NCBI RefSeq assembly: GCF_030247185.1
Contig: NC_080572.1
Coordinates: 173,172,975 to 173,236,974 of the forward strand
Reading direction: 5' to 3'
Length of the DNA stretch: 64,000 bases
Source: Malaya genurostris
Taxonomy: Eukaryota > Arthropoda > Insecta > Diptera > Culicidae
Below are positions 35,167 through 46,054 of this stretch, piece after piece; within the stretch, counting starts at the first letter, position 1, and every line of letters begins with the position of its first letter. The notes below the pieces were generated by a model. That model worked only from the letters and a program-made list of their open reading frames with translations. It was not told the DNA's origin and did not search any database. The translations under genes and the position numbers were made by a program.

Positions 35167-35919
35167 GGCCTGAAAAGTCACCACTTGTGGCTGAACACCC
35201 AATTTAAATCTTAATAATTTAATTTTAACTCATATTCCAATAAATAGTTATTAAAAAAAAATATTTAAAAAAAATTGACAAAAATAAAATAAAACGTAAT
35301 AGGAACATCACCTTGACCAATAAGTTTATAAAATGTTTGTTCGGTAATCTGCTCATAATCCATATTCACATACGTTTGGTGATCCATAAAAAGCGTCCTT
35401 CATTTTTCGTAAAATCCTAATTGCACAACTTCCGGACACGTCTTTTAGCCACTAGTTTTTGTTTCAGTGTCTTGTTAGCTGTTTACTGGCTTACTCCTAC
35501 TCATAATTAAATTTTTCTGACATAATCCGACAGCCCTGGGACAGCTTGCTTGTACTTCTTGCTTGTAAAACGTAACACAAGTCAGGTTTGGAAGTTGGTG
35601 TCCATCCAGTATATTTCAATTGGAACAAAATTAATCGTGAAGAAATTTTAAGCGCAGGAAGAGGTAACATTGCAAAACGACTTTATTACCGTACGTATCA
35701 GCCTAGTCCTTCAGTGTTCGTGCAGTATTCTAATGCAATGACCACCCCATCGTTGCCGTCCTATTTTGGTTCTTCAAGTAACTGTTGCAATTCGCGGTTC
35801 ATTGGCCGCATCTACGTTACGATTTCAGAATAAATTGCAGTCAAAATAATCCAGTTCCGACCACCGGGTGCGCCAGAACAAATTGAAAAGTATGTCTAGA
35901 TATTCAACGACTCAAGCTT
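34700..35919 (-). pseudogene. D37E transposon with decayed transposase
   Basis: On the minus strand, near 35400-35280, one frame reads VAKRRVRKLCN, stop, DFTKNEGR. Shifted by one it continues MDHQTYVNMDYEQITEQTFY; this is the MDDET-type first catalytic Asp block, with D kept. The C-terminal half near 35060-34750 reads ICSYG, DSQMYNQEYLKRCILP, GPDLIW and VTKVKKC, with stops and shifts. The region between holds the (AT)n run and other AT-rich sequence. The right terminus GTAAAGCTTGAGTCGTTGAA (minus) resembles the AAGCTTGCTTCA end of the element at 46055-47288, with a TA at 35920-35921. The left terminus was not found. Confidence 0.65.
35089..35163. repeat. (AT)n microsatellite, about 37 units
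   Basis: Uninterrupted alternating AT for 75 bp inside the decayed transposon. It is self-complementary, so it can extrude as a cruciform and is prone to length change. Confidence 0.98.
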
Positions 35920-35921
35920 TA

Positions 35922-36289
35922 CATTTATATTTTTTACGTAGAATTATGTCTTTCTTTTTTATGCTCACCTGGGTGCATTTTCAAAATTTCACAACACGAA
36001 AGTGTAACGAAATTACTCCAGGTTTGTTGTCTTAATAAATTCTTCCCTGTTTGAATATTTTCTCTTATTAATTTACGAAACGAATACAAGTTTGCTAGCT
36101 TCAATTTATGATAATCCATGAACATCGGGTTCACAGGCTGCCATCTACGCCAAGATAGTGGAACTACACCCGGCATTATTTAACTGGTGCTTCCGTCAAA
36201 GGCGAATATGAGATTCCGCTCGTCCAGCCTAAACGCAGAAAACTAACAACTACTTCTTCTGTGAACATATCTGCTGTTGAACATTCGCA
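35922..36289. other. Spacer, no gene seen
   Basis: No recognised feature. Confidence 0.35.
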
Positions 36290-36540
36290 ATGTGAGTTTC
36301 GCTCCAAACCAAGTGGGGTTTCATAATCCAGCTTCTGGCCGTTTGCATTGGAGGAAAAGAAAACGAAAAGTGGACAACGATGGGGAACATTAAACAAAAT
36401 CAGCCGTTCTAATAGCTCTAAATGTTATCTAATGAACTATTAAGATAACTTTCTTTGCAAATCGGAGCTAAACATCATCAGTTTAGTGCAAATCTAGAAT
36501 AATTTGGATTTGAGCTTCATGCACTTTTCGCAGTGCGAAA
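36290..36540. repeat. Diverged direct duplication, unit 1
   Basis: Blocks GAAAACGAAAAGTGGACAAC, TGGGGAACATTA, GCTCTAAATGTTATCTAA and GTGCAAATCTAGAATAATTT recur in the same order and orientation at 36845-37110. Confidence 0.75.
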
Positions 36541-36844
36541 TTCGTTAGAGAGAAATGTTCCGAACAGTGTTTAATATCGTAGAGAATTCCACAATTAGGC
36601 CCTTCTGAATGCGGGAAATAAATCTCATACAGCATTTTGTTAATTTCTTTCAATGAAGTATGCAAATCCGAAATAAAATAATCGACATCAAAATTCTATA
36701 TTTTGCTATTTTTGTACCCGTTGGGACCGCCCATTTGTAAAAAAGTTTCAAACGAATTCATGTGAAAAGAAAGCTCTTAACCAAAATTGGTTTAGTTTGG
36801 AATTAATCGGCAGTGCGAACAGATGTGTCGCGGTTCGTACGCAA

Positions 36845-37110
36845 AGCCAGTTTCGCTTCAAACAAGACGCTTACGTCATACAGTTTCTGGTCGTTTGCCT
36901 TGGAAGAGAAGAAAACGAAAAGTGGACAACAATGGGGAACATTATACAAAATCAGTGGCGTTCTAATGGCTCTAAATGTTATCTAAAGAACTATTAATAT
37001 TACTTTTCTTGCAAATCAAAGGTGAAATCATCCGTTCAGTGCAAATCTAGAATAATTTGATAGGTTGTGCCCTTTTTACTGTGCAAAATTCGCACCAAGC
37101 GAATGCATAT
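36845..37110. repeat. Diverged direct duplication, unit 2
   Basis: Second unit of the duplication that starts at 36290, offset by about 550 bp. No ORF is shared by the two units. Confidence 0.75.
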
Positions 37111-37339
37111 AAAGCCAGTATACGGCATATCAATATCGTAGAAACTACCATCTTCTGAAAGCCTAAAATGAATTCTGCGATTACATCAGTTCTACATCAA
37201 TCTCGTGGTTTTATCTATAACATTACCTACTACAAGTTTTTTTTGTTATGAAAGTGTTATGAAATTTTTCTGATTCGTCCTAGAGATTCAAAAGTGAAAA
37301 TAAAAGGTTTTTGAAACACCTTAACAAGGAACTAGTCAC

Positions 37340-37790
37340 CCTAGTGGTCAAATAAAAGAACACCTGTTTTAATCCACCTAGCGGTGTAATGATGCCTTTC
37401 TAACATAACTCATATTTTCATAAATCTTACAAGAGGATTTCTCCAAAAAAGTATATTCAAAATTTGAATAACAACTAGACAGTTTGTTTGGGAATAAACT
37501 AACGTAACCTTTTTTAATTTATGAACAGTTATAGTTTAATTTGGAACAATTTTCCCATTGTTTTGCATCGTCGCTTTAAGCGATGAATTGAAATTTTAAG
37601 CACACTCCACTCTCTAGCTCCGGAACCGGGAGTAGGATCTGGACAAGTTTCAATAGCAGCACAAGAAAGTAAAGATTGCTAAGCTCTACGAACGGAGTCG
37701 AACGGTATATGACGCTTGGCGCTCCGGGTAAATTTTAACTAGTTATTTTTTTAAATTTTTGCCCAACCCTCCCATATGAGAAAGGTAATA
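37340..37790 (+). repeat. Shortened copy of the long dispersed repeat
   Basis: It begins TTTTAATCCACCTAGCGGTG and ends with ACGGAGTCGAACGGTATATG, GGCGCTCCGGG and AGAAAGGT-like sequence. The start and end match the family but most of the interior is missing. Confidence 0.65.
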
Positions 37791-37948
37791 ATAAATCATT
37801 TTATAAATAGGAAAGAATCTTATCAAATGTTATGAAACTTTAAAAGATAGTACATATTTTTGTTCAATTTACACGTTAAGTTAAATGGAATTATTTTTTT
37901 TACCATTTCAATAAAATTATTTATGTATAATTAGTTGTCTATCTTCTA

Positions 37949-38971
37949 TCTATATATATAAAAATGCAGAGATCATTCTTTGTAATCGCATCACTTAAGA
38001 ACGGATGGACGGATTTACATGAATCTTTTTTTGTTTGATTAGTTTCTACCCCCACCGGGTTCGTACATAAAAAAATAGGAAAATTTACCGGAAAAGTGGG
38101 AAAAATCCACACAGTTGTTTTGAATGGACAATGGAATTTTCCGTTGAAAAAGTCGTCAATGATTGCTGGATCTACGATTGATGTTTGGCGCGCTACGAGT
38201 TGCATAAGTTTTTGGCCTTCGAAGATAAGAATATCGTTTGGCGCGCAACGAGTAGTTTTAAGTGGAGATTCCACATGCATACTTGATCCAAGCGATTTGT
38301 CATTTCGAGCCACGTGCATATTTGGGTATCGAAATTTTTGCGAAATTGAAAAAATGTTACTGTAGCAGCGATAAGCATGAACAGTAATACAGTAATATCG
38401 AATTGAAATTGAAGCGAAGTATCTGAAACCCACCAAAATTTCCACAGTGTCTGAAAAATATTATTTTCTTACTGCTTTACAATATTCATGGTACTTTTTG
38501 GCAACTTGAACGTACAGAAAAGTTCTAAGTGAACTTTGCTCGCTACTGAACAAGGAACTGCTTCGAACTTTGTTCTGTTACGTCGGATGAACATTCAAGT
38601 GTGAATATTTCCTTTAAAACGGGCTGTTTAGAATACTATTCATTAGTTTTGTACGATACTTAAGTCAAAACATCTTTCTTTTTTCCGAAAATTTTTTTAC
38701 TTAGGTTAACATAGATTGTAAATATTTCAGTGCATTGACTCAAAGGATGAGATGACTCTTCGCTTCATTTTTGCGTTTTCACATTAATTTTTGATGATTT
38801 TTTTTCAAGCCAACGCAAATGTGTGTCACATTCCGTTGATTGTAGGTTAAGTAATCAGACAAATATTGGAGAAAAACGTTTACCACTTAGTCGTTTGACA
38901 ATTCTGCTGTCCGAAAACATCAATTCGAACAAATAAATTTTGGGAGACACGAAGTTCGATGGGCCAGCTAG
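37949..38971 (+). mobile_element. Non-autonomous Helitron-like element (1.02 kb)
   Basis: It starts TCTATATATATAAAAATGCA and ends GATGGGCCAGCTAG. The 5' TC, the 3' CTAG (CTRR) and insertion between A (37948) and T (38972) are the three hallmarks of Helitrons, which leave no target duplication and lack TIRs. Internal blocks TGTAATCGCATCACTTAAGA and CCCCCACCGGGTTCGTAC are of a kind seen near the ends of such elements. No Rep/helicase is encoded, so it is non-autonomous; an open minus-strand frame of 168 codons across it looks spurious. Confidence 0.75.
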
Positions 38972-39039
38972 TATAATATAAAAGAACGAGTTTCCACTCA
39001 ACTATGCTGAAATTGAAAAAGTCATTTTGTGGAATTTGA

Positions 39040-39125
39040 CTTTTCTGTTTCAAACGACTTCACAGCCGATTCTTAGTGTAAAGATTCATCGCATGGCTAG
39101 TGCTAGGATCCTATTGCGTCATATG
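39040..39125 (-). repeat. SINE-like dispersed repeat, copy 3 (partial)
   Basis: The minus strand carries GATCCTAGCACTAGCCATGC and AGCCGATTCTTAGTGTA-type blocks (as CGGCTGTGAAGTCGTTTGAA on the minus strand), matching the copies at 5576 and 7310. The B-box part is lacking. Confidence 0.55.
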
Positions 39126-41721
39126 CATTGAATCGCCATCCCATGACAAATCAATAATTTATCATCCATAATTTGAAACCAATGCATTAACGTGAACAAT
39201 ACATGAGCGGTCCATGACGAAACCATCTTTCGATCATTGTTTTCGTTCTAAATTAAAAAGTGCCGAACGAATCCGTTTCGTACCGGCAAACAATCAAACG
39301 GGTAAACAAAGAAGGAATAGAGCGGTTGAATCCCTGTAAGTTGAATCCCTGTAAGATTAAGACTGTTCACAGCGCAGAATTTTCCTTCGTTCACGAGCAA
39401 GACCGTAAAATTATTATCTCACATTCCTATCGGCCGGTCCTAAACAAACATTAATTCTTCTAATGGCTTCATCGAGAAAGCAATTTCTTGCACACATTCT
39501 CGAACCACCAAGCCGCAGCATTCAGGCCGCAATTTTCATTTCGTTCAACAATCTTTTTACACTCGTTCCTGTGTGCAAACTGAAATATCTTTTAATGTGG
39601 TTTCGTATCCAACGAAAAATCACTCCACCCGCAAAAGGAGGGGCCGGCCTGTCGGCCATCCAAAACTGGAATAATTAAAATGCAGAAGTAAACAATTTCA
39701 ATCCAGTTCGTATCTCACTTCCTTTTTTCCCAAATCGTCCGAGACTAGTTTGAAGGTGCTGATGATGAAATAGTAGCAATTTTCTGTGTCGGGGGAAAAA
39801 ATCTACCATGCCATGGTTTTAGGACATTGCTCGACTGCAGTTTTATCGGGCAGGACTGTGGGAAAAAGCTCTTAGAGTCACAAGTGGCCAGGTAGATACT
39901 TGAGCGCTGGATTCCAGCAGCCAAACCAGCCGATTTGCATTTTTGCCATTAATTTTCCTACCTTTCAAATTACACCACGACGAATGGATTTCCTTTTCGC
40001 TCTGCACGTTGCGAGCCTGTTCAAAAGTTTTAGGCAACAACAATTTCTCACTATCCCGAAGAGAAAAAACAAGAAGTCTCTCCCATCGGAGCTCGAACTG
40101 GTGGCTGTGAAAACCCATTCTCCAGGCCGTACGCGCGCTGTCGGATGCGGCACGGTTGCCGACTGAAGTACTGCTTGCATTTCCACATGAAAAATCACTC
40201 CGCTGAAGAGTATGTTTACAGAGCTGTCGAAACTGTGTGTTAGTTTTTTCATGCTGCTACCGTGCCGTGGGTGAGCCGCTCTGTGGTAAGCACGCGGGGT
40301 AATGTTTTTCTTTCAATTCACTTTTCCGGAAAATTTTTCATTGCCGCTGGTAAATACGGTAAGCGGCAGAGAGGATGGTTACTGTTTTTCTTCAAGTCTG
40401 ATTCGTCAAGGTTTGCCGGCGTTGCGTTGAATTAAAGGGAATGCGGCACACGTTTCTGTTTGGTGAATGTTGTGATTGGAAATAAACGTTGCTGGAAGCA
40501 CTTCAAAACTAACATTGCCATTGAAAACTTTTTGATTGAGATAATGGTTTTTGGCAATTTGATTCAATGCGATGCCATTAAATGTAACACTCAGAAGGTC
40601 AAATTAAGAACGGTACTGAAAACGCTAGAAGGGCACGGTTGCAATGAATTCATCCATTAGCAATTCGCCACATTCTCCGAAACAGTGTCGTTATCTACCC
40701 GGATCATCATCACGACTATTTTCTGAAACACAGCTCCCCTAAACCCCACAGAAACCGACCAAACACTCCGAACAATCTAACTTATCTCTTCCATTAAAGC
40801 GCCCCGTCCGGCTTCCTTTCCTGAAGTTTATTACCGAAAGATACACAACCATAAATAATACAATTTATTTTATTCTCAAGATTTATTCTAAAGAATAAAT
40901 CATCTCCCACCCGAAAGCCACGGGCTAAGGGTTCGGAGCCGGATTGCATCAAGCCAGATTCCAGAACCGGAGACCGAACACGGCTGTTGCTGCTGTTTTC
41001 TACTATTTAGAGACACAACACCAACTATACCGCAGGACCGCTGAAATGCTCCGGACCAGAAGGTGGCAATTTTCGAGCCCCAAAGGCGACTGAGTCAAAA
41101 CTAATGAGAACAAAACCACTTAGCCCCTACTGAGCTGCCAGTTGCGTTGACGGGGGTTCGAAGCTTTCGCGCGCATTTGCGGAAAATGTGCGGTTGCTCA
41201 TCTGCCGCGTCGCAAATGACGAATATGATGTTTAATAGTGCTACTTACGGAAGGAGGCGTTAGGAACTGGGAAGAGCAAAATCAGATTGTGTTCTCTAGA
41301 TTTCGCTAGAGCATAAATGCTAATGCGGCTGTCATTGATTTTCCGTTTGCCACAATACCATGCCTTGCAGGGGAAAGCAAAACGGTTGGGAGGGCTGGGT
41401 ATGGAGGAAAATGGAGAATAGTTTTACCCAGTACCGTCGAATTATCGTTAAAAAGGATTACTTCATGAGGAAAGAAGATGGTGAAATGAATCAAGCTCAA
41501 ATTCAGAAACAAGAAGATTACTCACGATGTCGCCTTGCTAGCTGTTAGCATACCAGGGCGATAAGCAGTAGGACAATATTTAGAATAGGACGGTTTCTTT
41601 TTTCCATCACTTCTATTTGTTGTATGAACCATGAGCGTGGGTGATAATAGATCTTTTGTTCACTGTTTACATAACCAACATAGGAGATTATCTTGCACTA
41701 AAGCATAGATTATTGTATTGT
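39126..41721. other. Apparently single-copy non-coding DNA
   Basis: No gene recognised. GC content rises around 39.9-41.3 kb. Overlapping short ORFs on both strands show no familiar motifs. Confidence 0.35.
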
Positions 41722-42100
41722 TTACAGTAAACCTGTTTTAATCCACCTAGTGGTGTAATGATGCCTTTTTCATATCTTTCATATTCTAATAAATATTACA
41801 GAGGAATTCCCCAAAGGACTTCTCATTGTTTCTTGAATAGAAGCTAATGAAATTTTGATTGCACTTTACCCTGTAATTCAGGAATTCGAATTCGGATCCA
41901 GATAAAAAACTCAATTGCAACATAGGTGTCCATAAAACCTTTTGAATCTCAGTTTGTGATAATTTAGATACGAATATTTAAATAATCACAAGAACGTGCA
42001 TACTTTAGTCAATTAGCGCTAATTCTCAGTTTGGAAAAATTGATTCAGCAATCTCTGAGAAAATGAAGTGAGCTCCATTTTAGAGTTTTTAATCACTATT
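41722..42100 (+). repeat. Truncated copy of the long dispersed repeat
   Basis: It begins AACCTGTTTTAATCCACCTA and GTGGTGTAATGATGCC, the family's 5' end. It runs into the left arm of the large palindrome. Confidence 0.6.
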
Positions 42101-42533
42101 TCCGGAACTTTAGGAATTCAAAAAGCGGGAAACGGTATAATCAAAGTTGGTTCTTTTGGACTTCAGCTATCAAGAGCTACGTATTGAAACAGTTTCTGGT
42201 GTATTTCAAACTTTTTAAATTCTTTGTGCCGTTACGTTCAATAAACGTTTAAAATTGTCAACGCTGTTCATTACAATTTGATCGAAGCACAGAAAAAGTC
42301 AGCTAACAAAATATATGGTTAAAAAAAGTAAAAGTAAAATGAACGACATAATAATAATAAAAATAACAATAAATGTGGTCACATAATTGGTAAAACATGA
42401 TGTCCACACACCGCTAACGAACCGCACAGAGTTCTAATCAGTTGAATACTACTGCTGATTTTGGTCAAGAAACGCCATTTGAACATGCGAGTTGCTAAGT
42501 GATATTATGTATGCGAAAATGTCGTCTCTGTTA

Positions 42534-43750
42534 CAGGATGCCATGAAAAAGGGCCTCAAAAACAGGAACAGTTCGACATTGTTTGTTGATTAACCTTTCG
42601 GGCACGAATAATCTAATGTATATAGTTTTATCTACTTGAATAGATGCGTACAATTTTTTCGAGCAATAGACGAACAGAAATCGAGAATCTTTTTAAAATT
42701 GGCCGAGCAGTAGGTGTTTTCAAGACCTGGCCACTCTTTGTACAGTTTTATTTGCCGTATTTTGAATTTGAACCACAGAAAACAAGGACGTAGTCCTACG
42801 TTAAAAAAGAATGTAATCCAATTGAATATGTTAAAATTTTGCATGGTCGGTGAAGTTTCATTTTCAAACGCGACACATATTACACTGGAACTAAACAAGG
42901 GAGGGGAAAACCGAACATACTCAAAAAAGAACCGGAATCTTATTAGAAAACACAAAACTAAACCCTCCTACTGCTGCAATACATGCATGCCAACGCTTGA
43001 TCCAATTTTCCATACAAGATTTATAGGCCGCCGAAAGTATGGCCTTTAGTTCACGCAGCGAATTATCTTTTATGATCTCTATGGTCTCAAAACGCGTTCC
43101 CCGCAATGGCAATTTGAGTCTGAGGAAGAGGAAAAAGTCACACGGGGCCATATCTGGAGAGTACGGTGCTTGGTTGATGATATTGGTTGATATCTGCGTT
43201 GGAAATCATCTCTGGCTACATCAACACGACGCTGTTTTCAAATGAAATTCAGCTTTTTTGGCACCAGCCGCGTTTCAAACCCAAAACATCAGTTAAAATG
43301 TGCTCAGCTGATCCATAAGAGATGCCCAACAACACAGCAATCTCTCTAATCGGTACAGAACGATTTTATAACACGATTTGCTTCGCCGATTCAATGTTTT
43401 CTTCAGTAACAGATGTTGTTGGGCGGCCAGGGATCTCATCATGATCCAAGCTTGTACGACCACCTTTGAAGCGTTTATACCACTCGTATGCCTGTGTTTT
43501 TCCTAGACACGATTCACCAAAGGCCTTTTCTAACATTTTCAACGTTTCGGAACACTTAAATCCACTTGCAACACAAAATTTGATGCACGCACGTTGTTCT
43601 AACTTTTCATCCATTATAAAAATCGCCACACGAAAATTTTTCGGTTCTTTTTTGATCATAAGGTACATTAGATTATTCGTGGCCGAAAGGTCAATCAACA
43701 AACAATGTCTAACATTCCCTGTTTTTGAAGCCCCCTTTCAAGGCAACCTC
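42534..43750 (-). mobile_element. mariner (DD34D-type) element with ~87-bp TIRs, internally deleted
   Basis: TA duplications lie at 42532-42533 and 43751-43752. Left terminal repeat 42534-42620 and right 43664-43750 are inverted copies, sharing TCAAAAACAGG, GACATTGTTTGTTGATT and CACGAATAATCTAATGTA. The transposase lies between them on the minus strand with its catalytic middle removed. The 1217-bp length is close to the usual ~1.3 kb. Confidence 0.85.
42921..43614 (-). pseudogene. mariner transposase relic
   Basis: From ATG 43614 it reads MDEKLEQRACIKFCVASGFK, with KTQAYEWYKRFKGGRTSLDH and GRPTTSVTEENIESAKQIVL. This is the N-terminal HTH DNA-binding domain with the WxKRFK.GR block. After a stop near 43366 it continues VPIREIAVLLGISYGSAEHI and, shifted, LVPKKLNF. 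It then jumps to APYSPDMAPCDFFLFLRLKL, which holds the third catalytic Asp (YSPD.APCD), and ends WIKRWHACIA. The stretch with the first two Asp residues is deleted. It is therefore non-functional. Confidence 0.85.
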
Positions 43751-44240
43751 TAACAGAGACGACAATTTTGCAAACATAATATCACTTTGCAACTCGCATG
43801 TTCAAACGGCGTTTCTTGACTAAAATCAGTAGTATTATTCTACTGATTAGAACTCTGTGCGGTTCGTTAGCGTTGGGTTGAGACCGTGTTTTTCCAATCA
43901 TGTGACCACATTTTTTTTTATTTTTATTATTATTTTGTCGTTCATTTTACTGCGGCTTTAACCATATATTTTGTTCGGTGCATTTTTTTGTGCTTCGATC
44001 AAATTGTAGTGAAGAGTGTTGAAAATTTCAAACTGTCATTGAACGTAACGGCACAAAGAATTTTAAAAGCTCGAAACTACATCAGAAACTGTTTTAATAC
44101 GTAGCTCTTGTTAGCTGAAGTCCAAAAGAATCAACTTTGATTATTCTGTTTCCCGCTTTTCGTTTTCCGAAAGTTCCGGAAATAGTGATTAAAAATTCTA
44201 GAATTATTTAAATATTCGTATCTAAGTTATCATGATTAGT

Positions 44241-44735
44241 AGTGACGCTCACCGCGTTTCTATTTATAATTCAGTCGTACGTTACAACTATTCGTGAATT
44301 TGAAAAGCATTCTAAATTATTGGAAGGGCTTCTTCTCAACCTGTAACGAATTCGTCTTGGCATAGTAACGCTTGTTGTCCTAGCGAAAGTCGAAGTTCGT
44401 CGCTCATCATTAATCTCACGGCTGTCTAGCATTTGAAATATCTTGTTCGCAAACAATTACCGGACTCCATGATCCGCCGGTTTCGACTGCTGGATGATGA
44501 CGATTTTATAAGAATGAAAAGACAAATCTTTCTTGGCCATTCGATGGAAAGAACGAAATTTCAAGAGCAGCCGCATGTTTCTAATAACATTCTACCACCA
44601 CAGCTTCACAGTATTACGTGAAGACACCGGCATTCTCGGTTCAAATTTAAAATGTTTCTTTAAACTCACTAATACTTCTAACTTGCAACTGATTCTTCAA
44701 AACTAATTATAAATAAAAACGCGGTGAGCGTCACT
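44241..44735. mobile_element. MITE (495 bp) with AGTGACGCTCACCGCGTTT ends
   Basis: Left AGTGACGCTCACCGCGTTT then TATTTATAATT, and its inverse at the right end, give ~31-bp TIRs with about one mismatch. It lies 8 bp beyond the palindrome's right arm. Short open frames inside have no clear transposase match. No target duplication is obvious. Confidence 0.75.
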
Positions 44736-45367
44736 TCATTGCTCCATGATTGAAAACTACAACACGAAAATAAACCTTCACTCGTCTACTTTCCGATGCC
44801 GCGTTCGGTTTCTTCCTCCCTTGTTCGGTTCCAGTGTAACCGGGGACCAAATGGGTCAGGTTCAAAGTCTAACGCACTAACTATTAATATGAAATTTACG
44901 CATCATCATCATCATAACGCATCAATATGAAATTTGCAATTCTACGGAATGCGTTTTTTGCCGAATAGGTTCAGAACTACTATCAGGAATCAGAACTAAT
45001 TGGCTCAAGTGACACGTTCCCCTAGCTATTTGTAGCTTTGTGCCTTAAAAGTTGAACATGCAAGATGTGGAACTATCTCACGAAACCATTTGTAAGCCTT
45101 TGTGCAATCATAATATCAATAGTCCCACGACTAAAGGGCATACCTGCAAATGACAGTTTCTCTTTGTTCACTTTTTCTTTCACGACTTATTTTTTATTTA
45201 ATTTTTTATTTGACGCCTTACTCTTCGCCAAATTTTCAAGTTAAAACCTTAAGCTTTCGATTTATTTTTCAAATTTCAATAAATATCAGTAAAGGCTCCG
45301 TTATTATCAAAAGAGAAAGTAAACAAAGGGAGGCTCTCATTTGCAGTTAGGCCCTTTTGTTGTAGGA
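44736..45367. other. Spacer, no gene seen
   Basis: It contains a small CAT repeat (CATCATCATCATCAT) near 44903. No other feature. Confidence 0.35.
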
Positions 45368-45630
45368 CCAGAGATGTCCATCTCCTCTGTGTGACGAAGA
45401 GCAAGCAAAATTTCTCCCCTCGCACTGACAATTTCAACGAGAGCTCTTCTCTTTCACATATATACACCACTGTTGTATAAAGTGTGCACGCATCAAGAGT
45501 GCGTTTGTTTATTTCCTTTTACCTCTTCCACTGAATCGCACCAAAGTGCTAGAGCATTAGCTAATAAATTCTCTGAGGTGGATGGAGATACATTCACGGA
45601 GGTGTACACGCCGGTGAGCACTCTGGTGTT
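45368..45630. mobile_element. MITE-like repeat, short copy
   Basis: It begins CCAGAGATGTCCATCTCC and is nearly identical to 14120-14365. It ends CACTCTGGTG, apparently through deletion between two CACTCTG motifs that the longer copy still has. Confidence 0.65.
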
Positions 45631-45759
45631 TCAATGAATTGCACGTAATGTAATTTTAGAATTTTATAGGTGATCTAGTCTCATTAAGATCTAATTTGTC
45701 GAATGACGGAAAATTACATGTGAAATGACTTAATTTTGGATGGGACTGAATTTTTCGAT

Positions 45760-45905
45760 TATTCATCAATCGAGTACATTTTCAGAACTATTCGATTAAA
45801 TTTCAATCGATTATCTGAGCTAAAATTCGATTACTCGTTTAATCGATCGATGCATAGTCAATTAATCGATCGATGCATTAATCGATTACTCGATTAATCG
45901 ACCGA
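45760..45905. other. Cluster of ATCGAT/ATTAATCGAT motifs
   Basis: ATTCGATTA, AATCGATCGATGCAT (twice) and ATTAATCGATTACTCGAT occur within about 120 bp. It may be a diverged simple repeat or a cluster of binding sites for factors that prefer ATCGAT cores; the sequence does not decide. Confidence 0.4.
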
Positions 45906-46054
45906 GTGCATAAAGCAAAATGGAAGCTCTGAACCGTTGATTTTTACTACGATTTCAATACTTTCGTGTGCCGATGCATTGTCTTGTCAATACGAAATTT
46001 CCATTTTCTTAATTCACTGCGATGTCGGTTGATGGTCTTTCCTTTTTAAAGTTA

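Larger units (their letters stand above)
41957..44232. repeat. Long palindrome split at its centre by a mariner element
   Basis: The left arm (41957-42533) and right arm (43751-44232) are inverted copies. Examples are AGATACGAATATTTAAATAA against TTATTTAAATATTCGTATCT, and TGTCGTCTCTGTTA against TAACAGAGACGACA. The left arm has about 95 extra bases near 41995-42080. The arms meet in CTGTTAACAG, and the TA of that centre is where the mariner lies. Confidence 0.85.

Noticed and set aside
37939..38445. 168-codon minus-strand ORF
   Set aside because: It lies across the 5' end of the Helitron-like element and resembles no protein; chance frame in a repeat.
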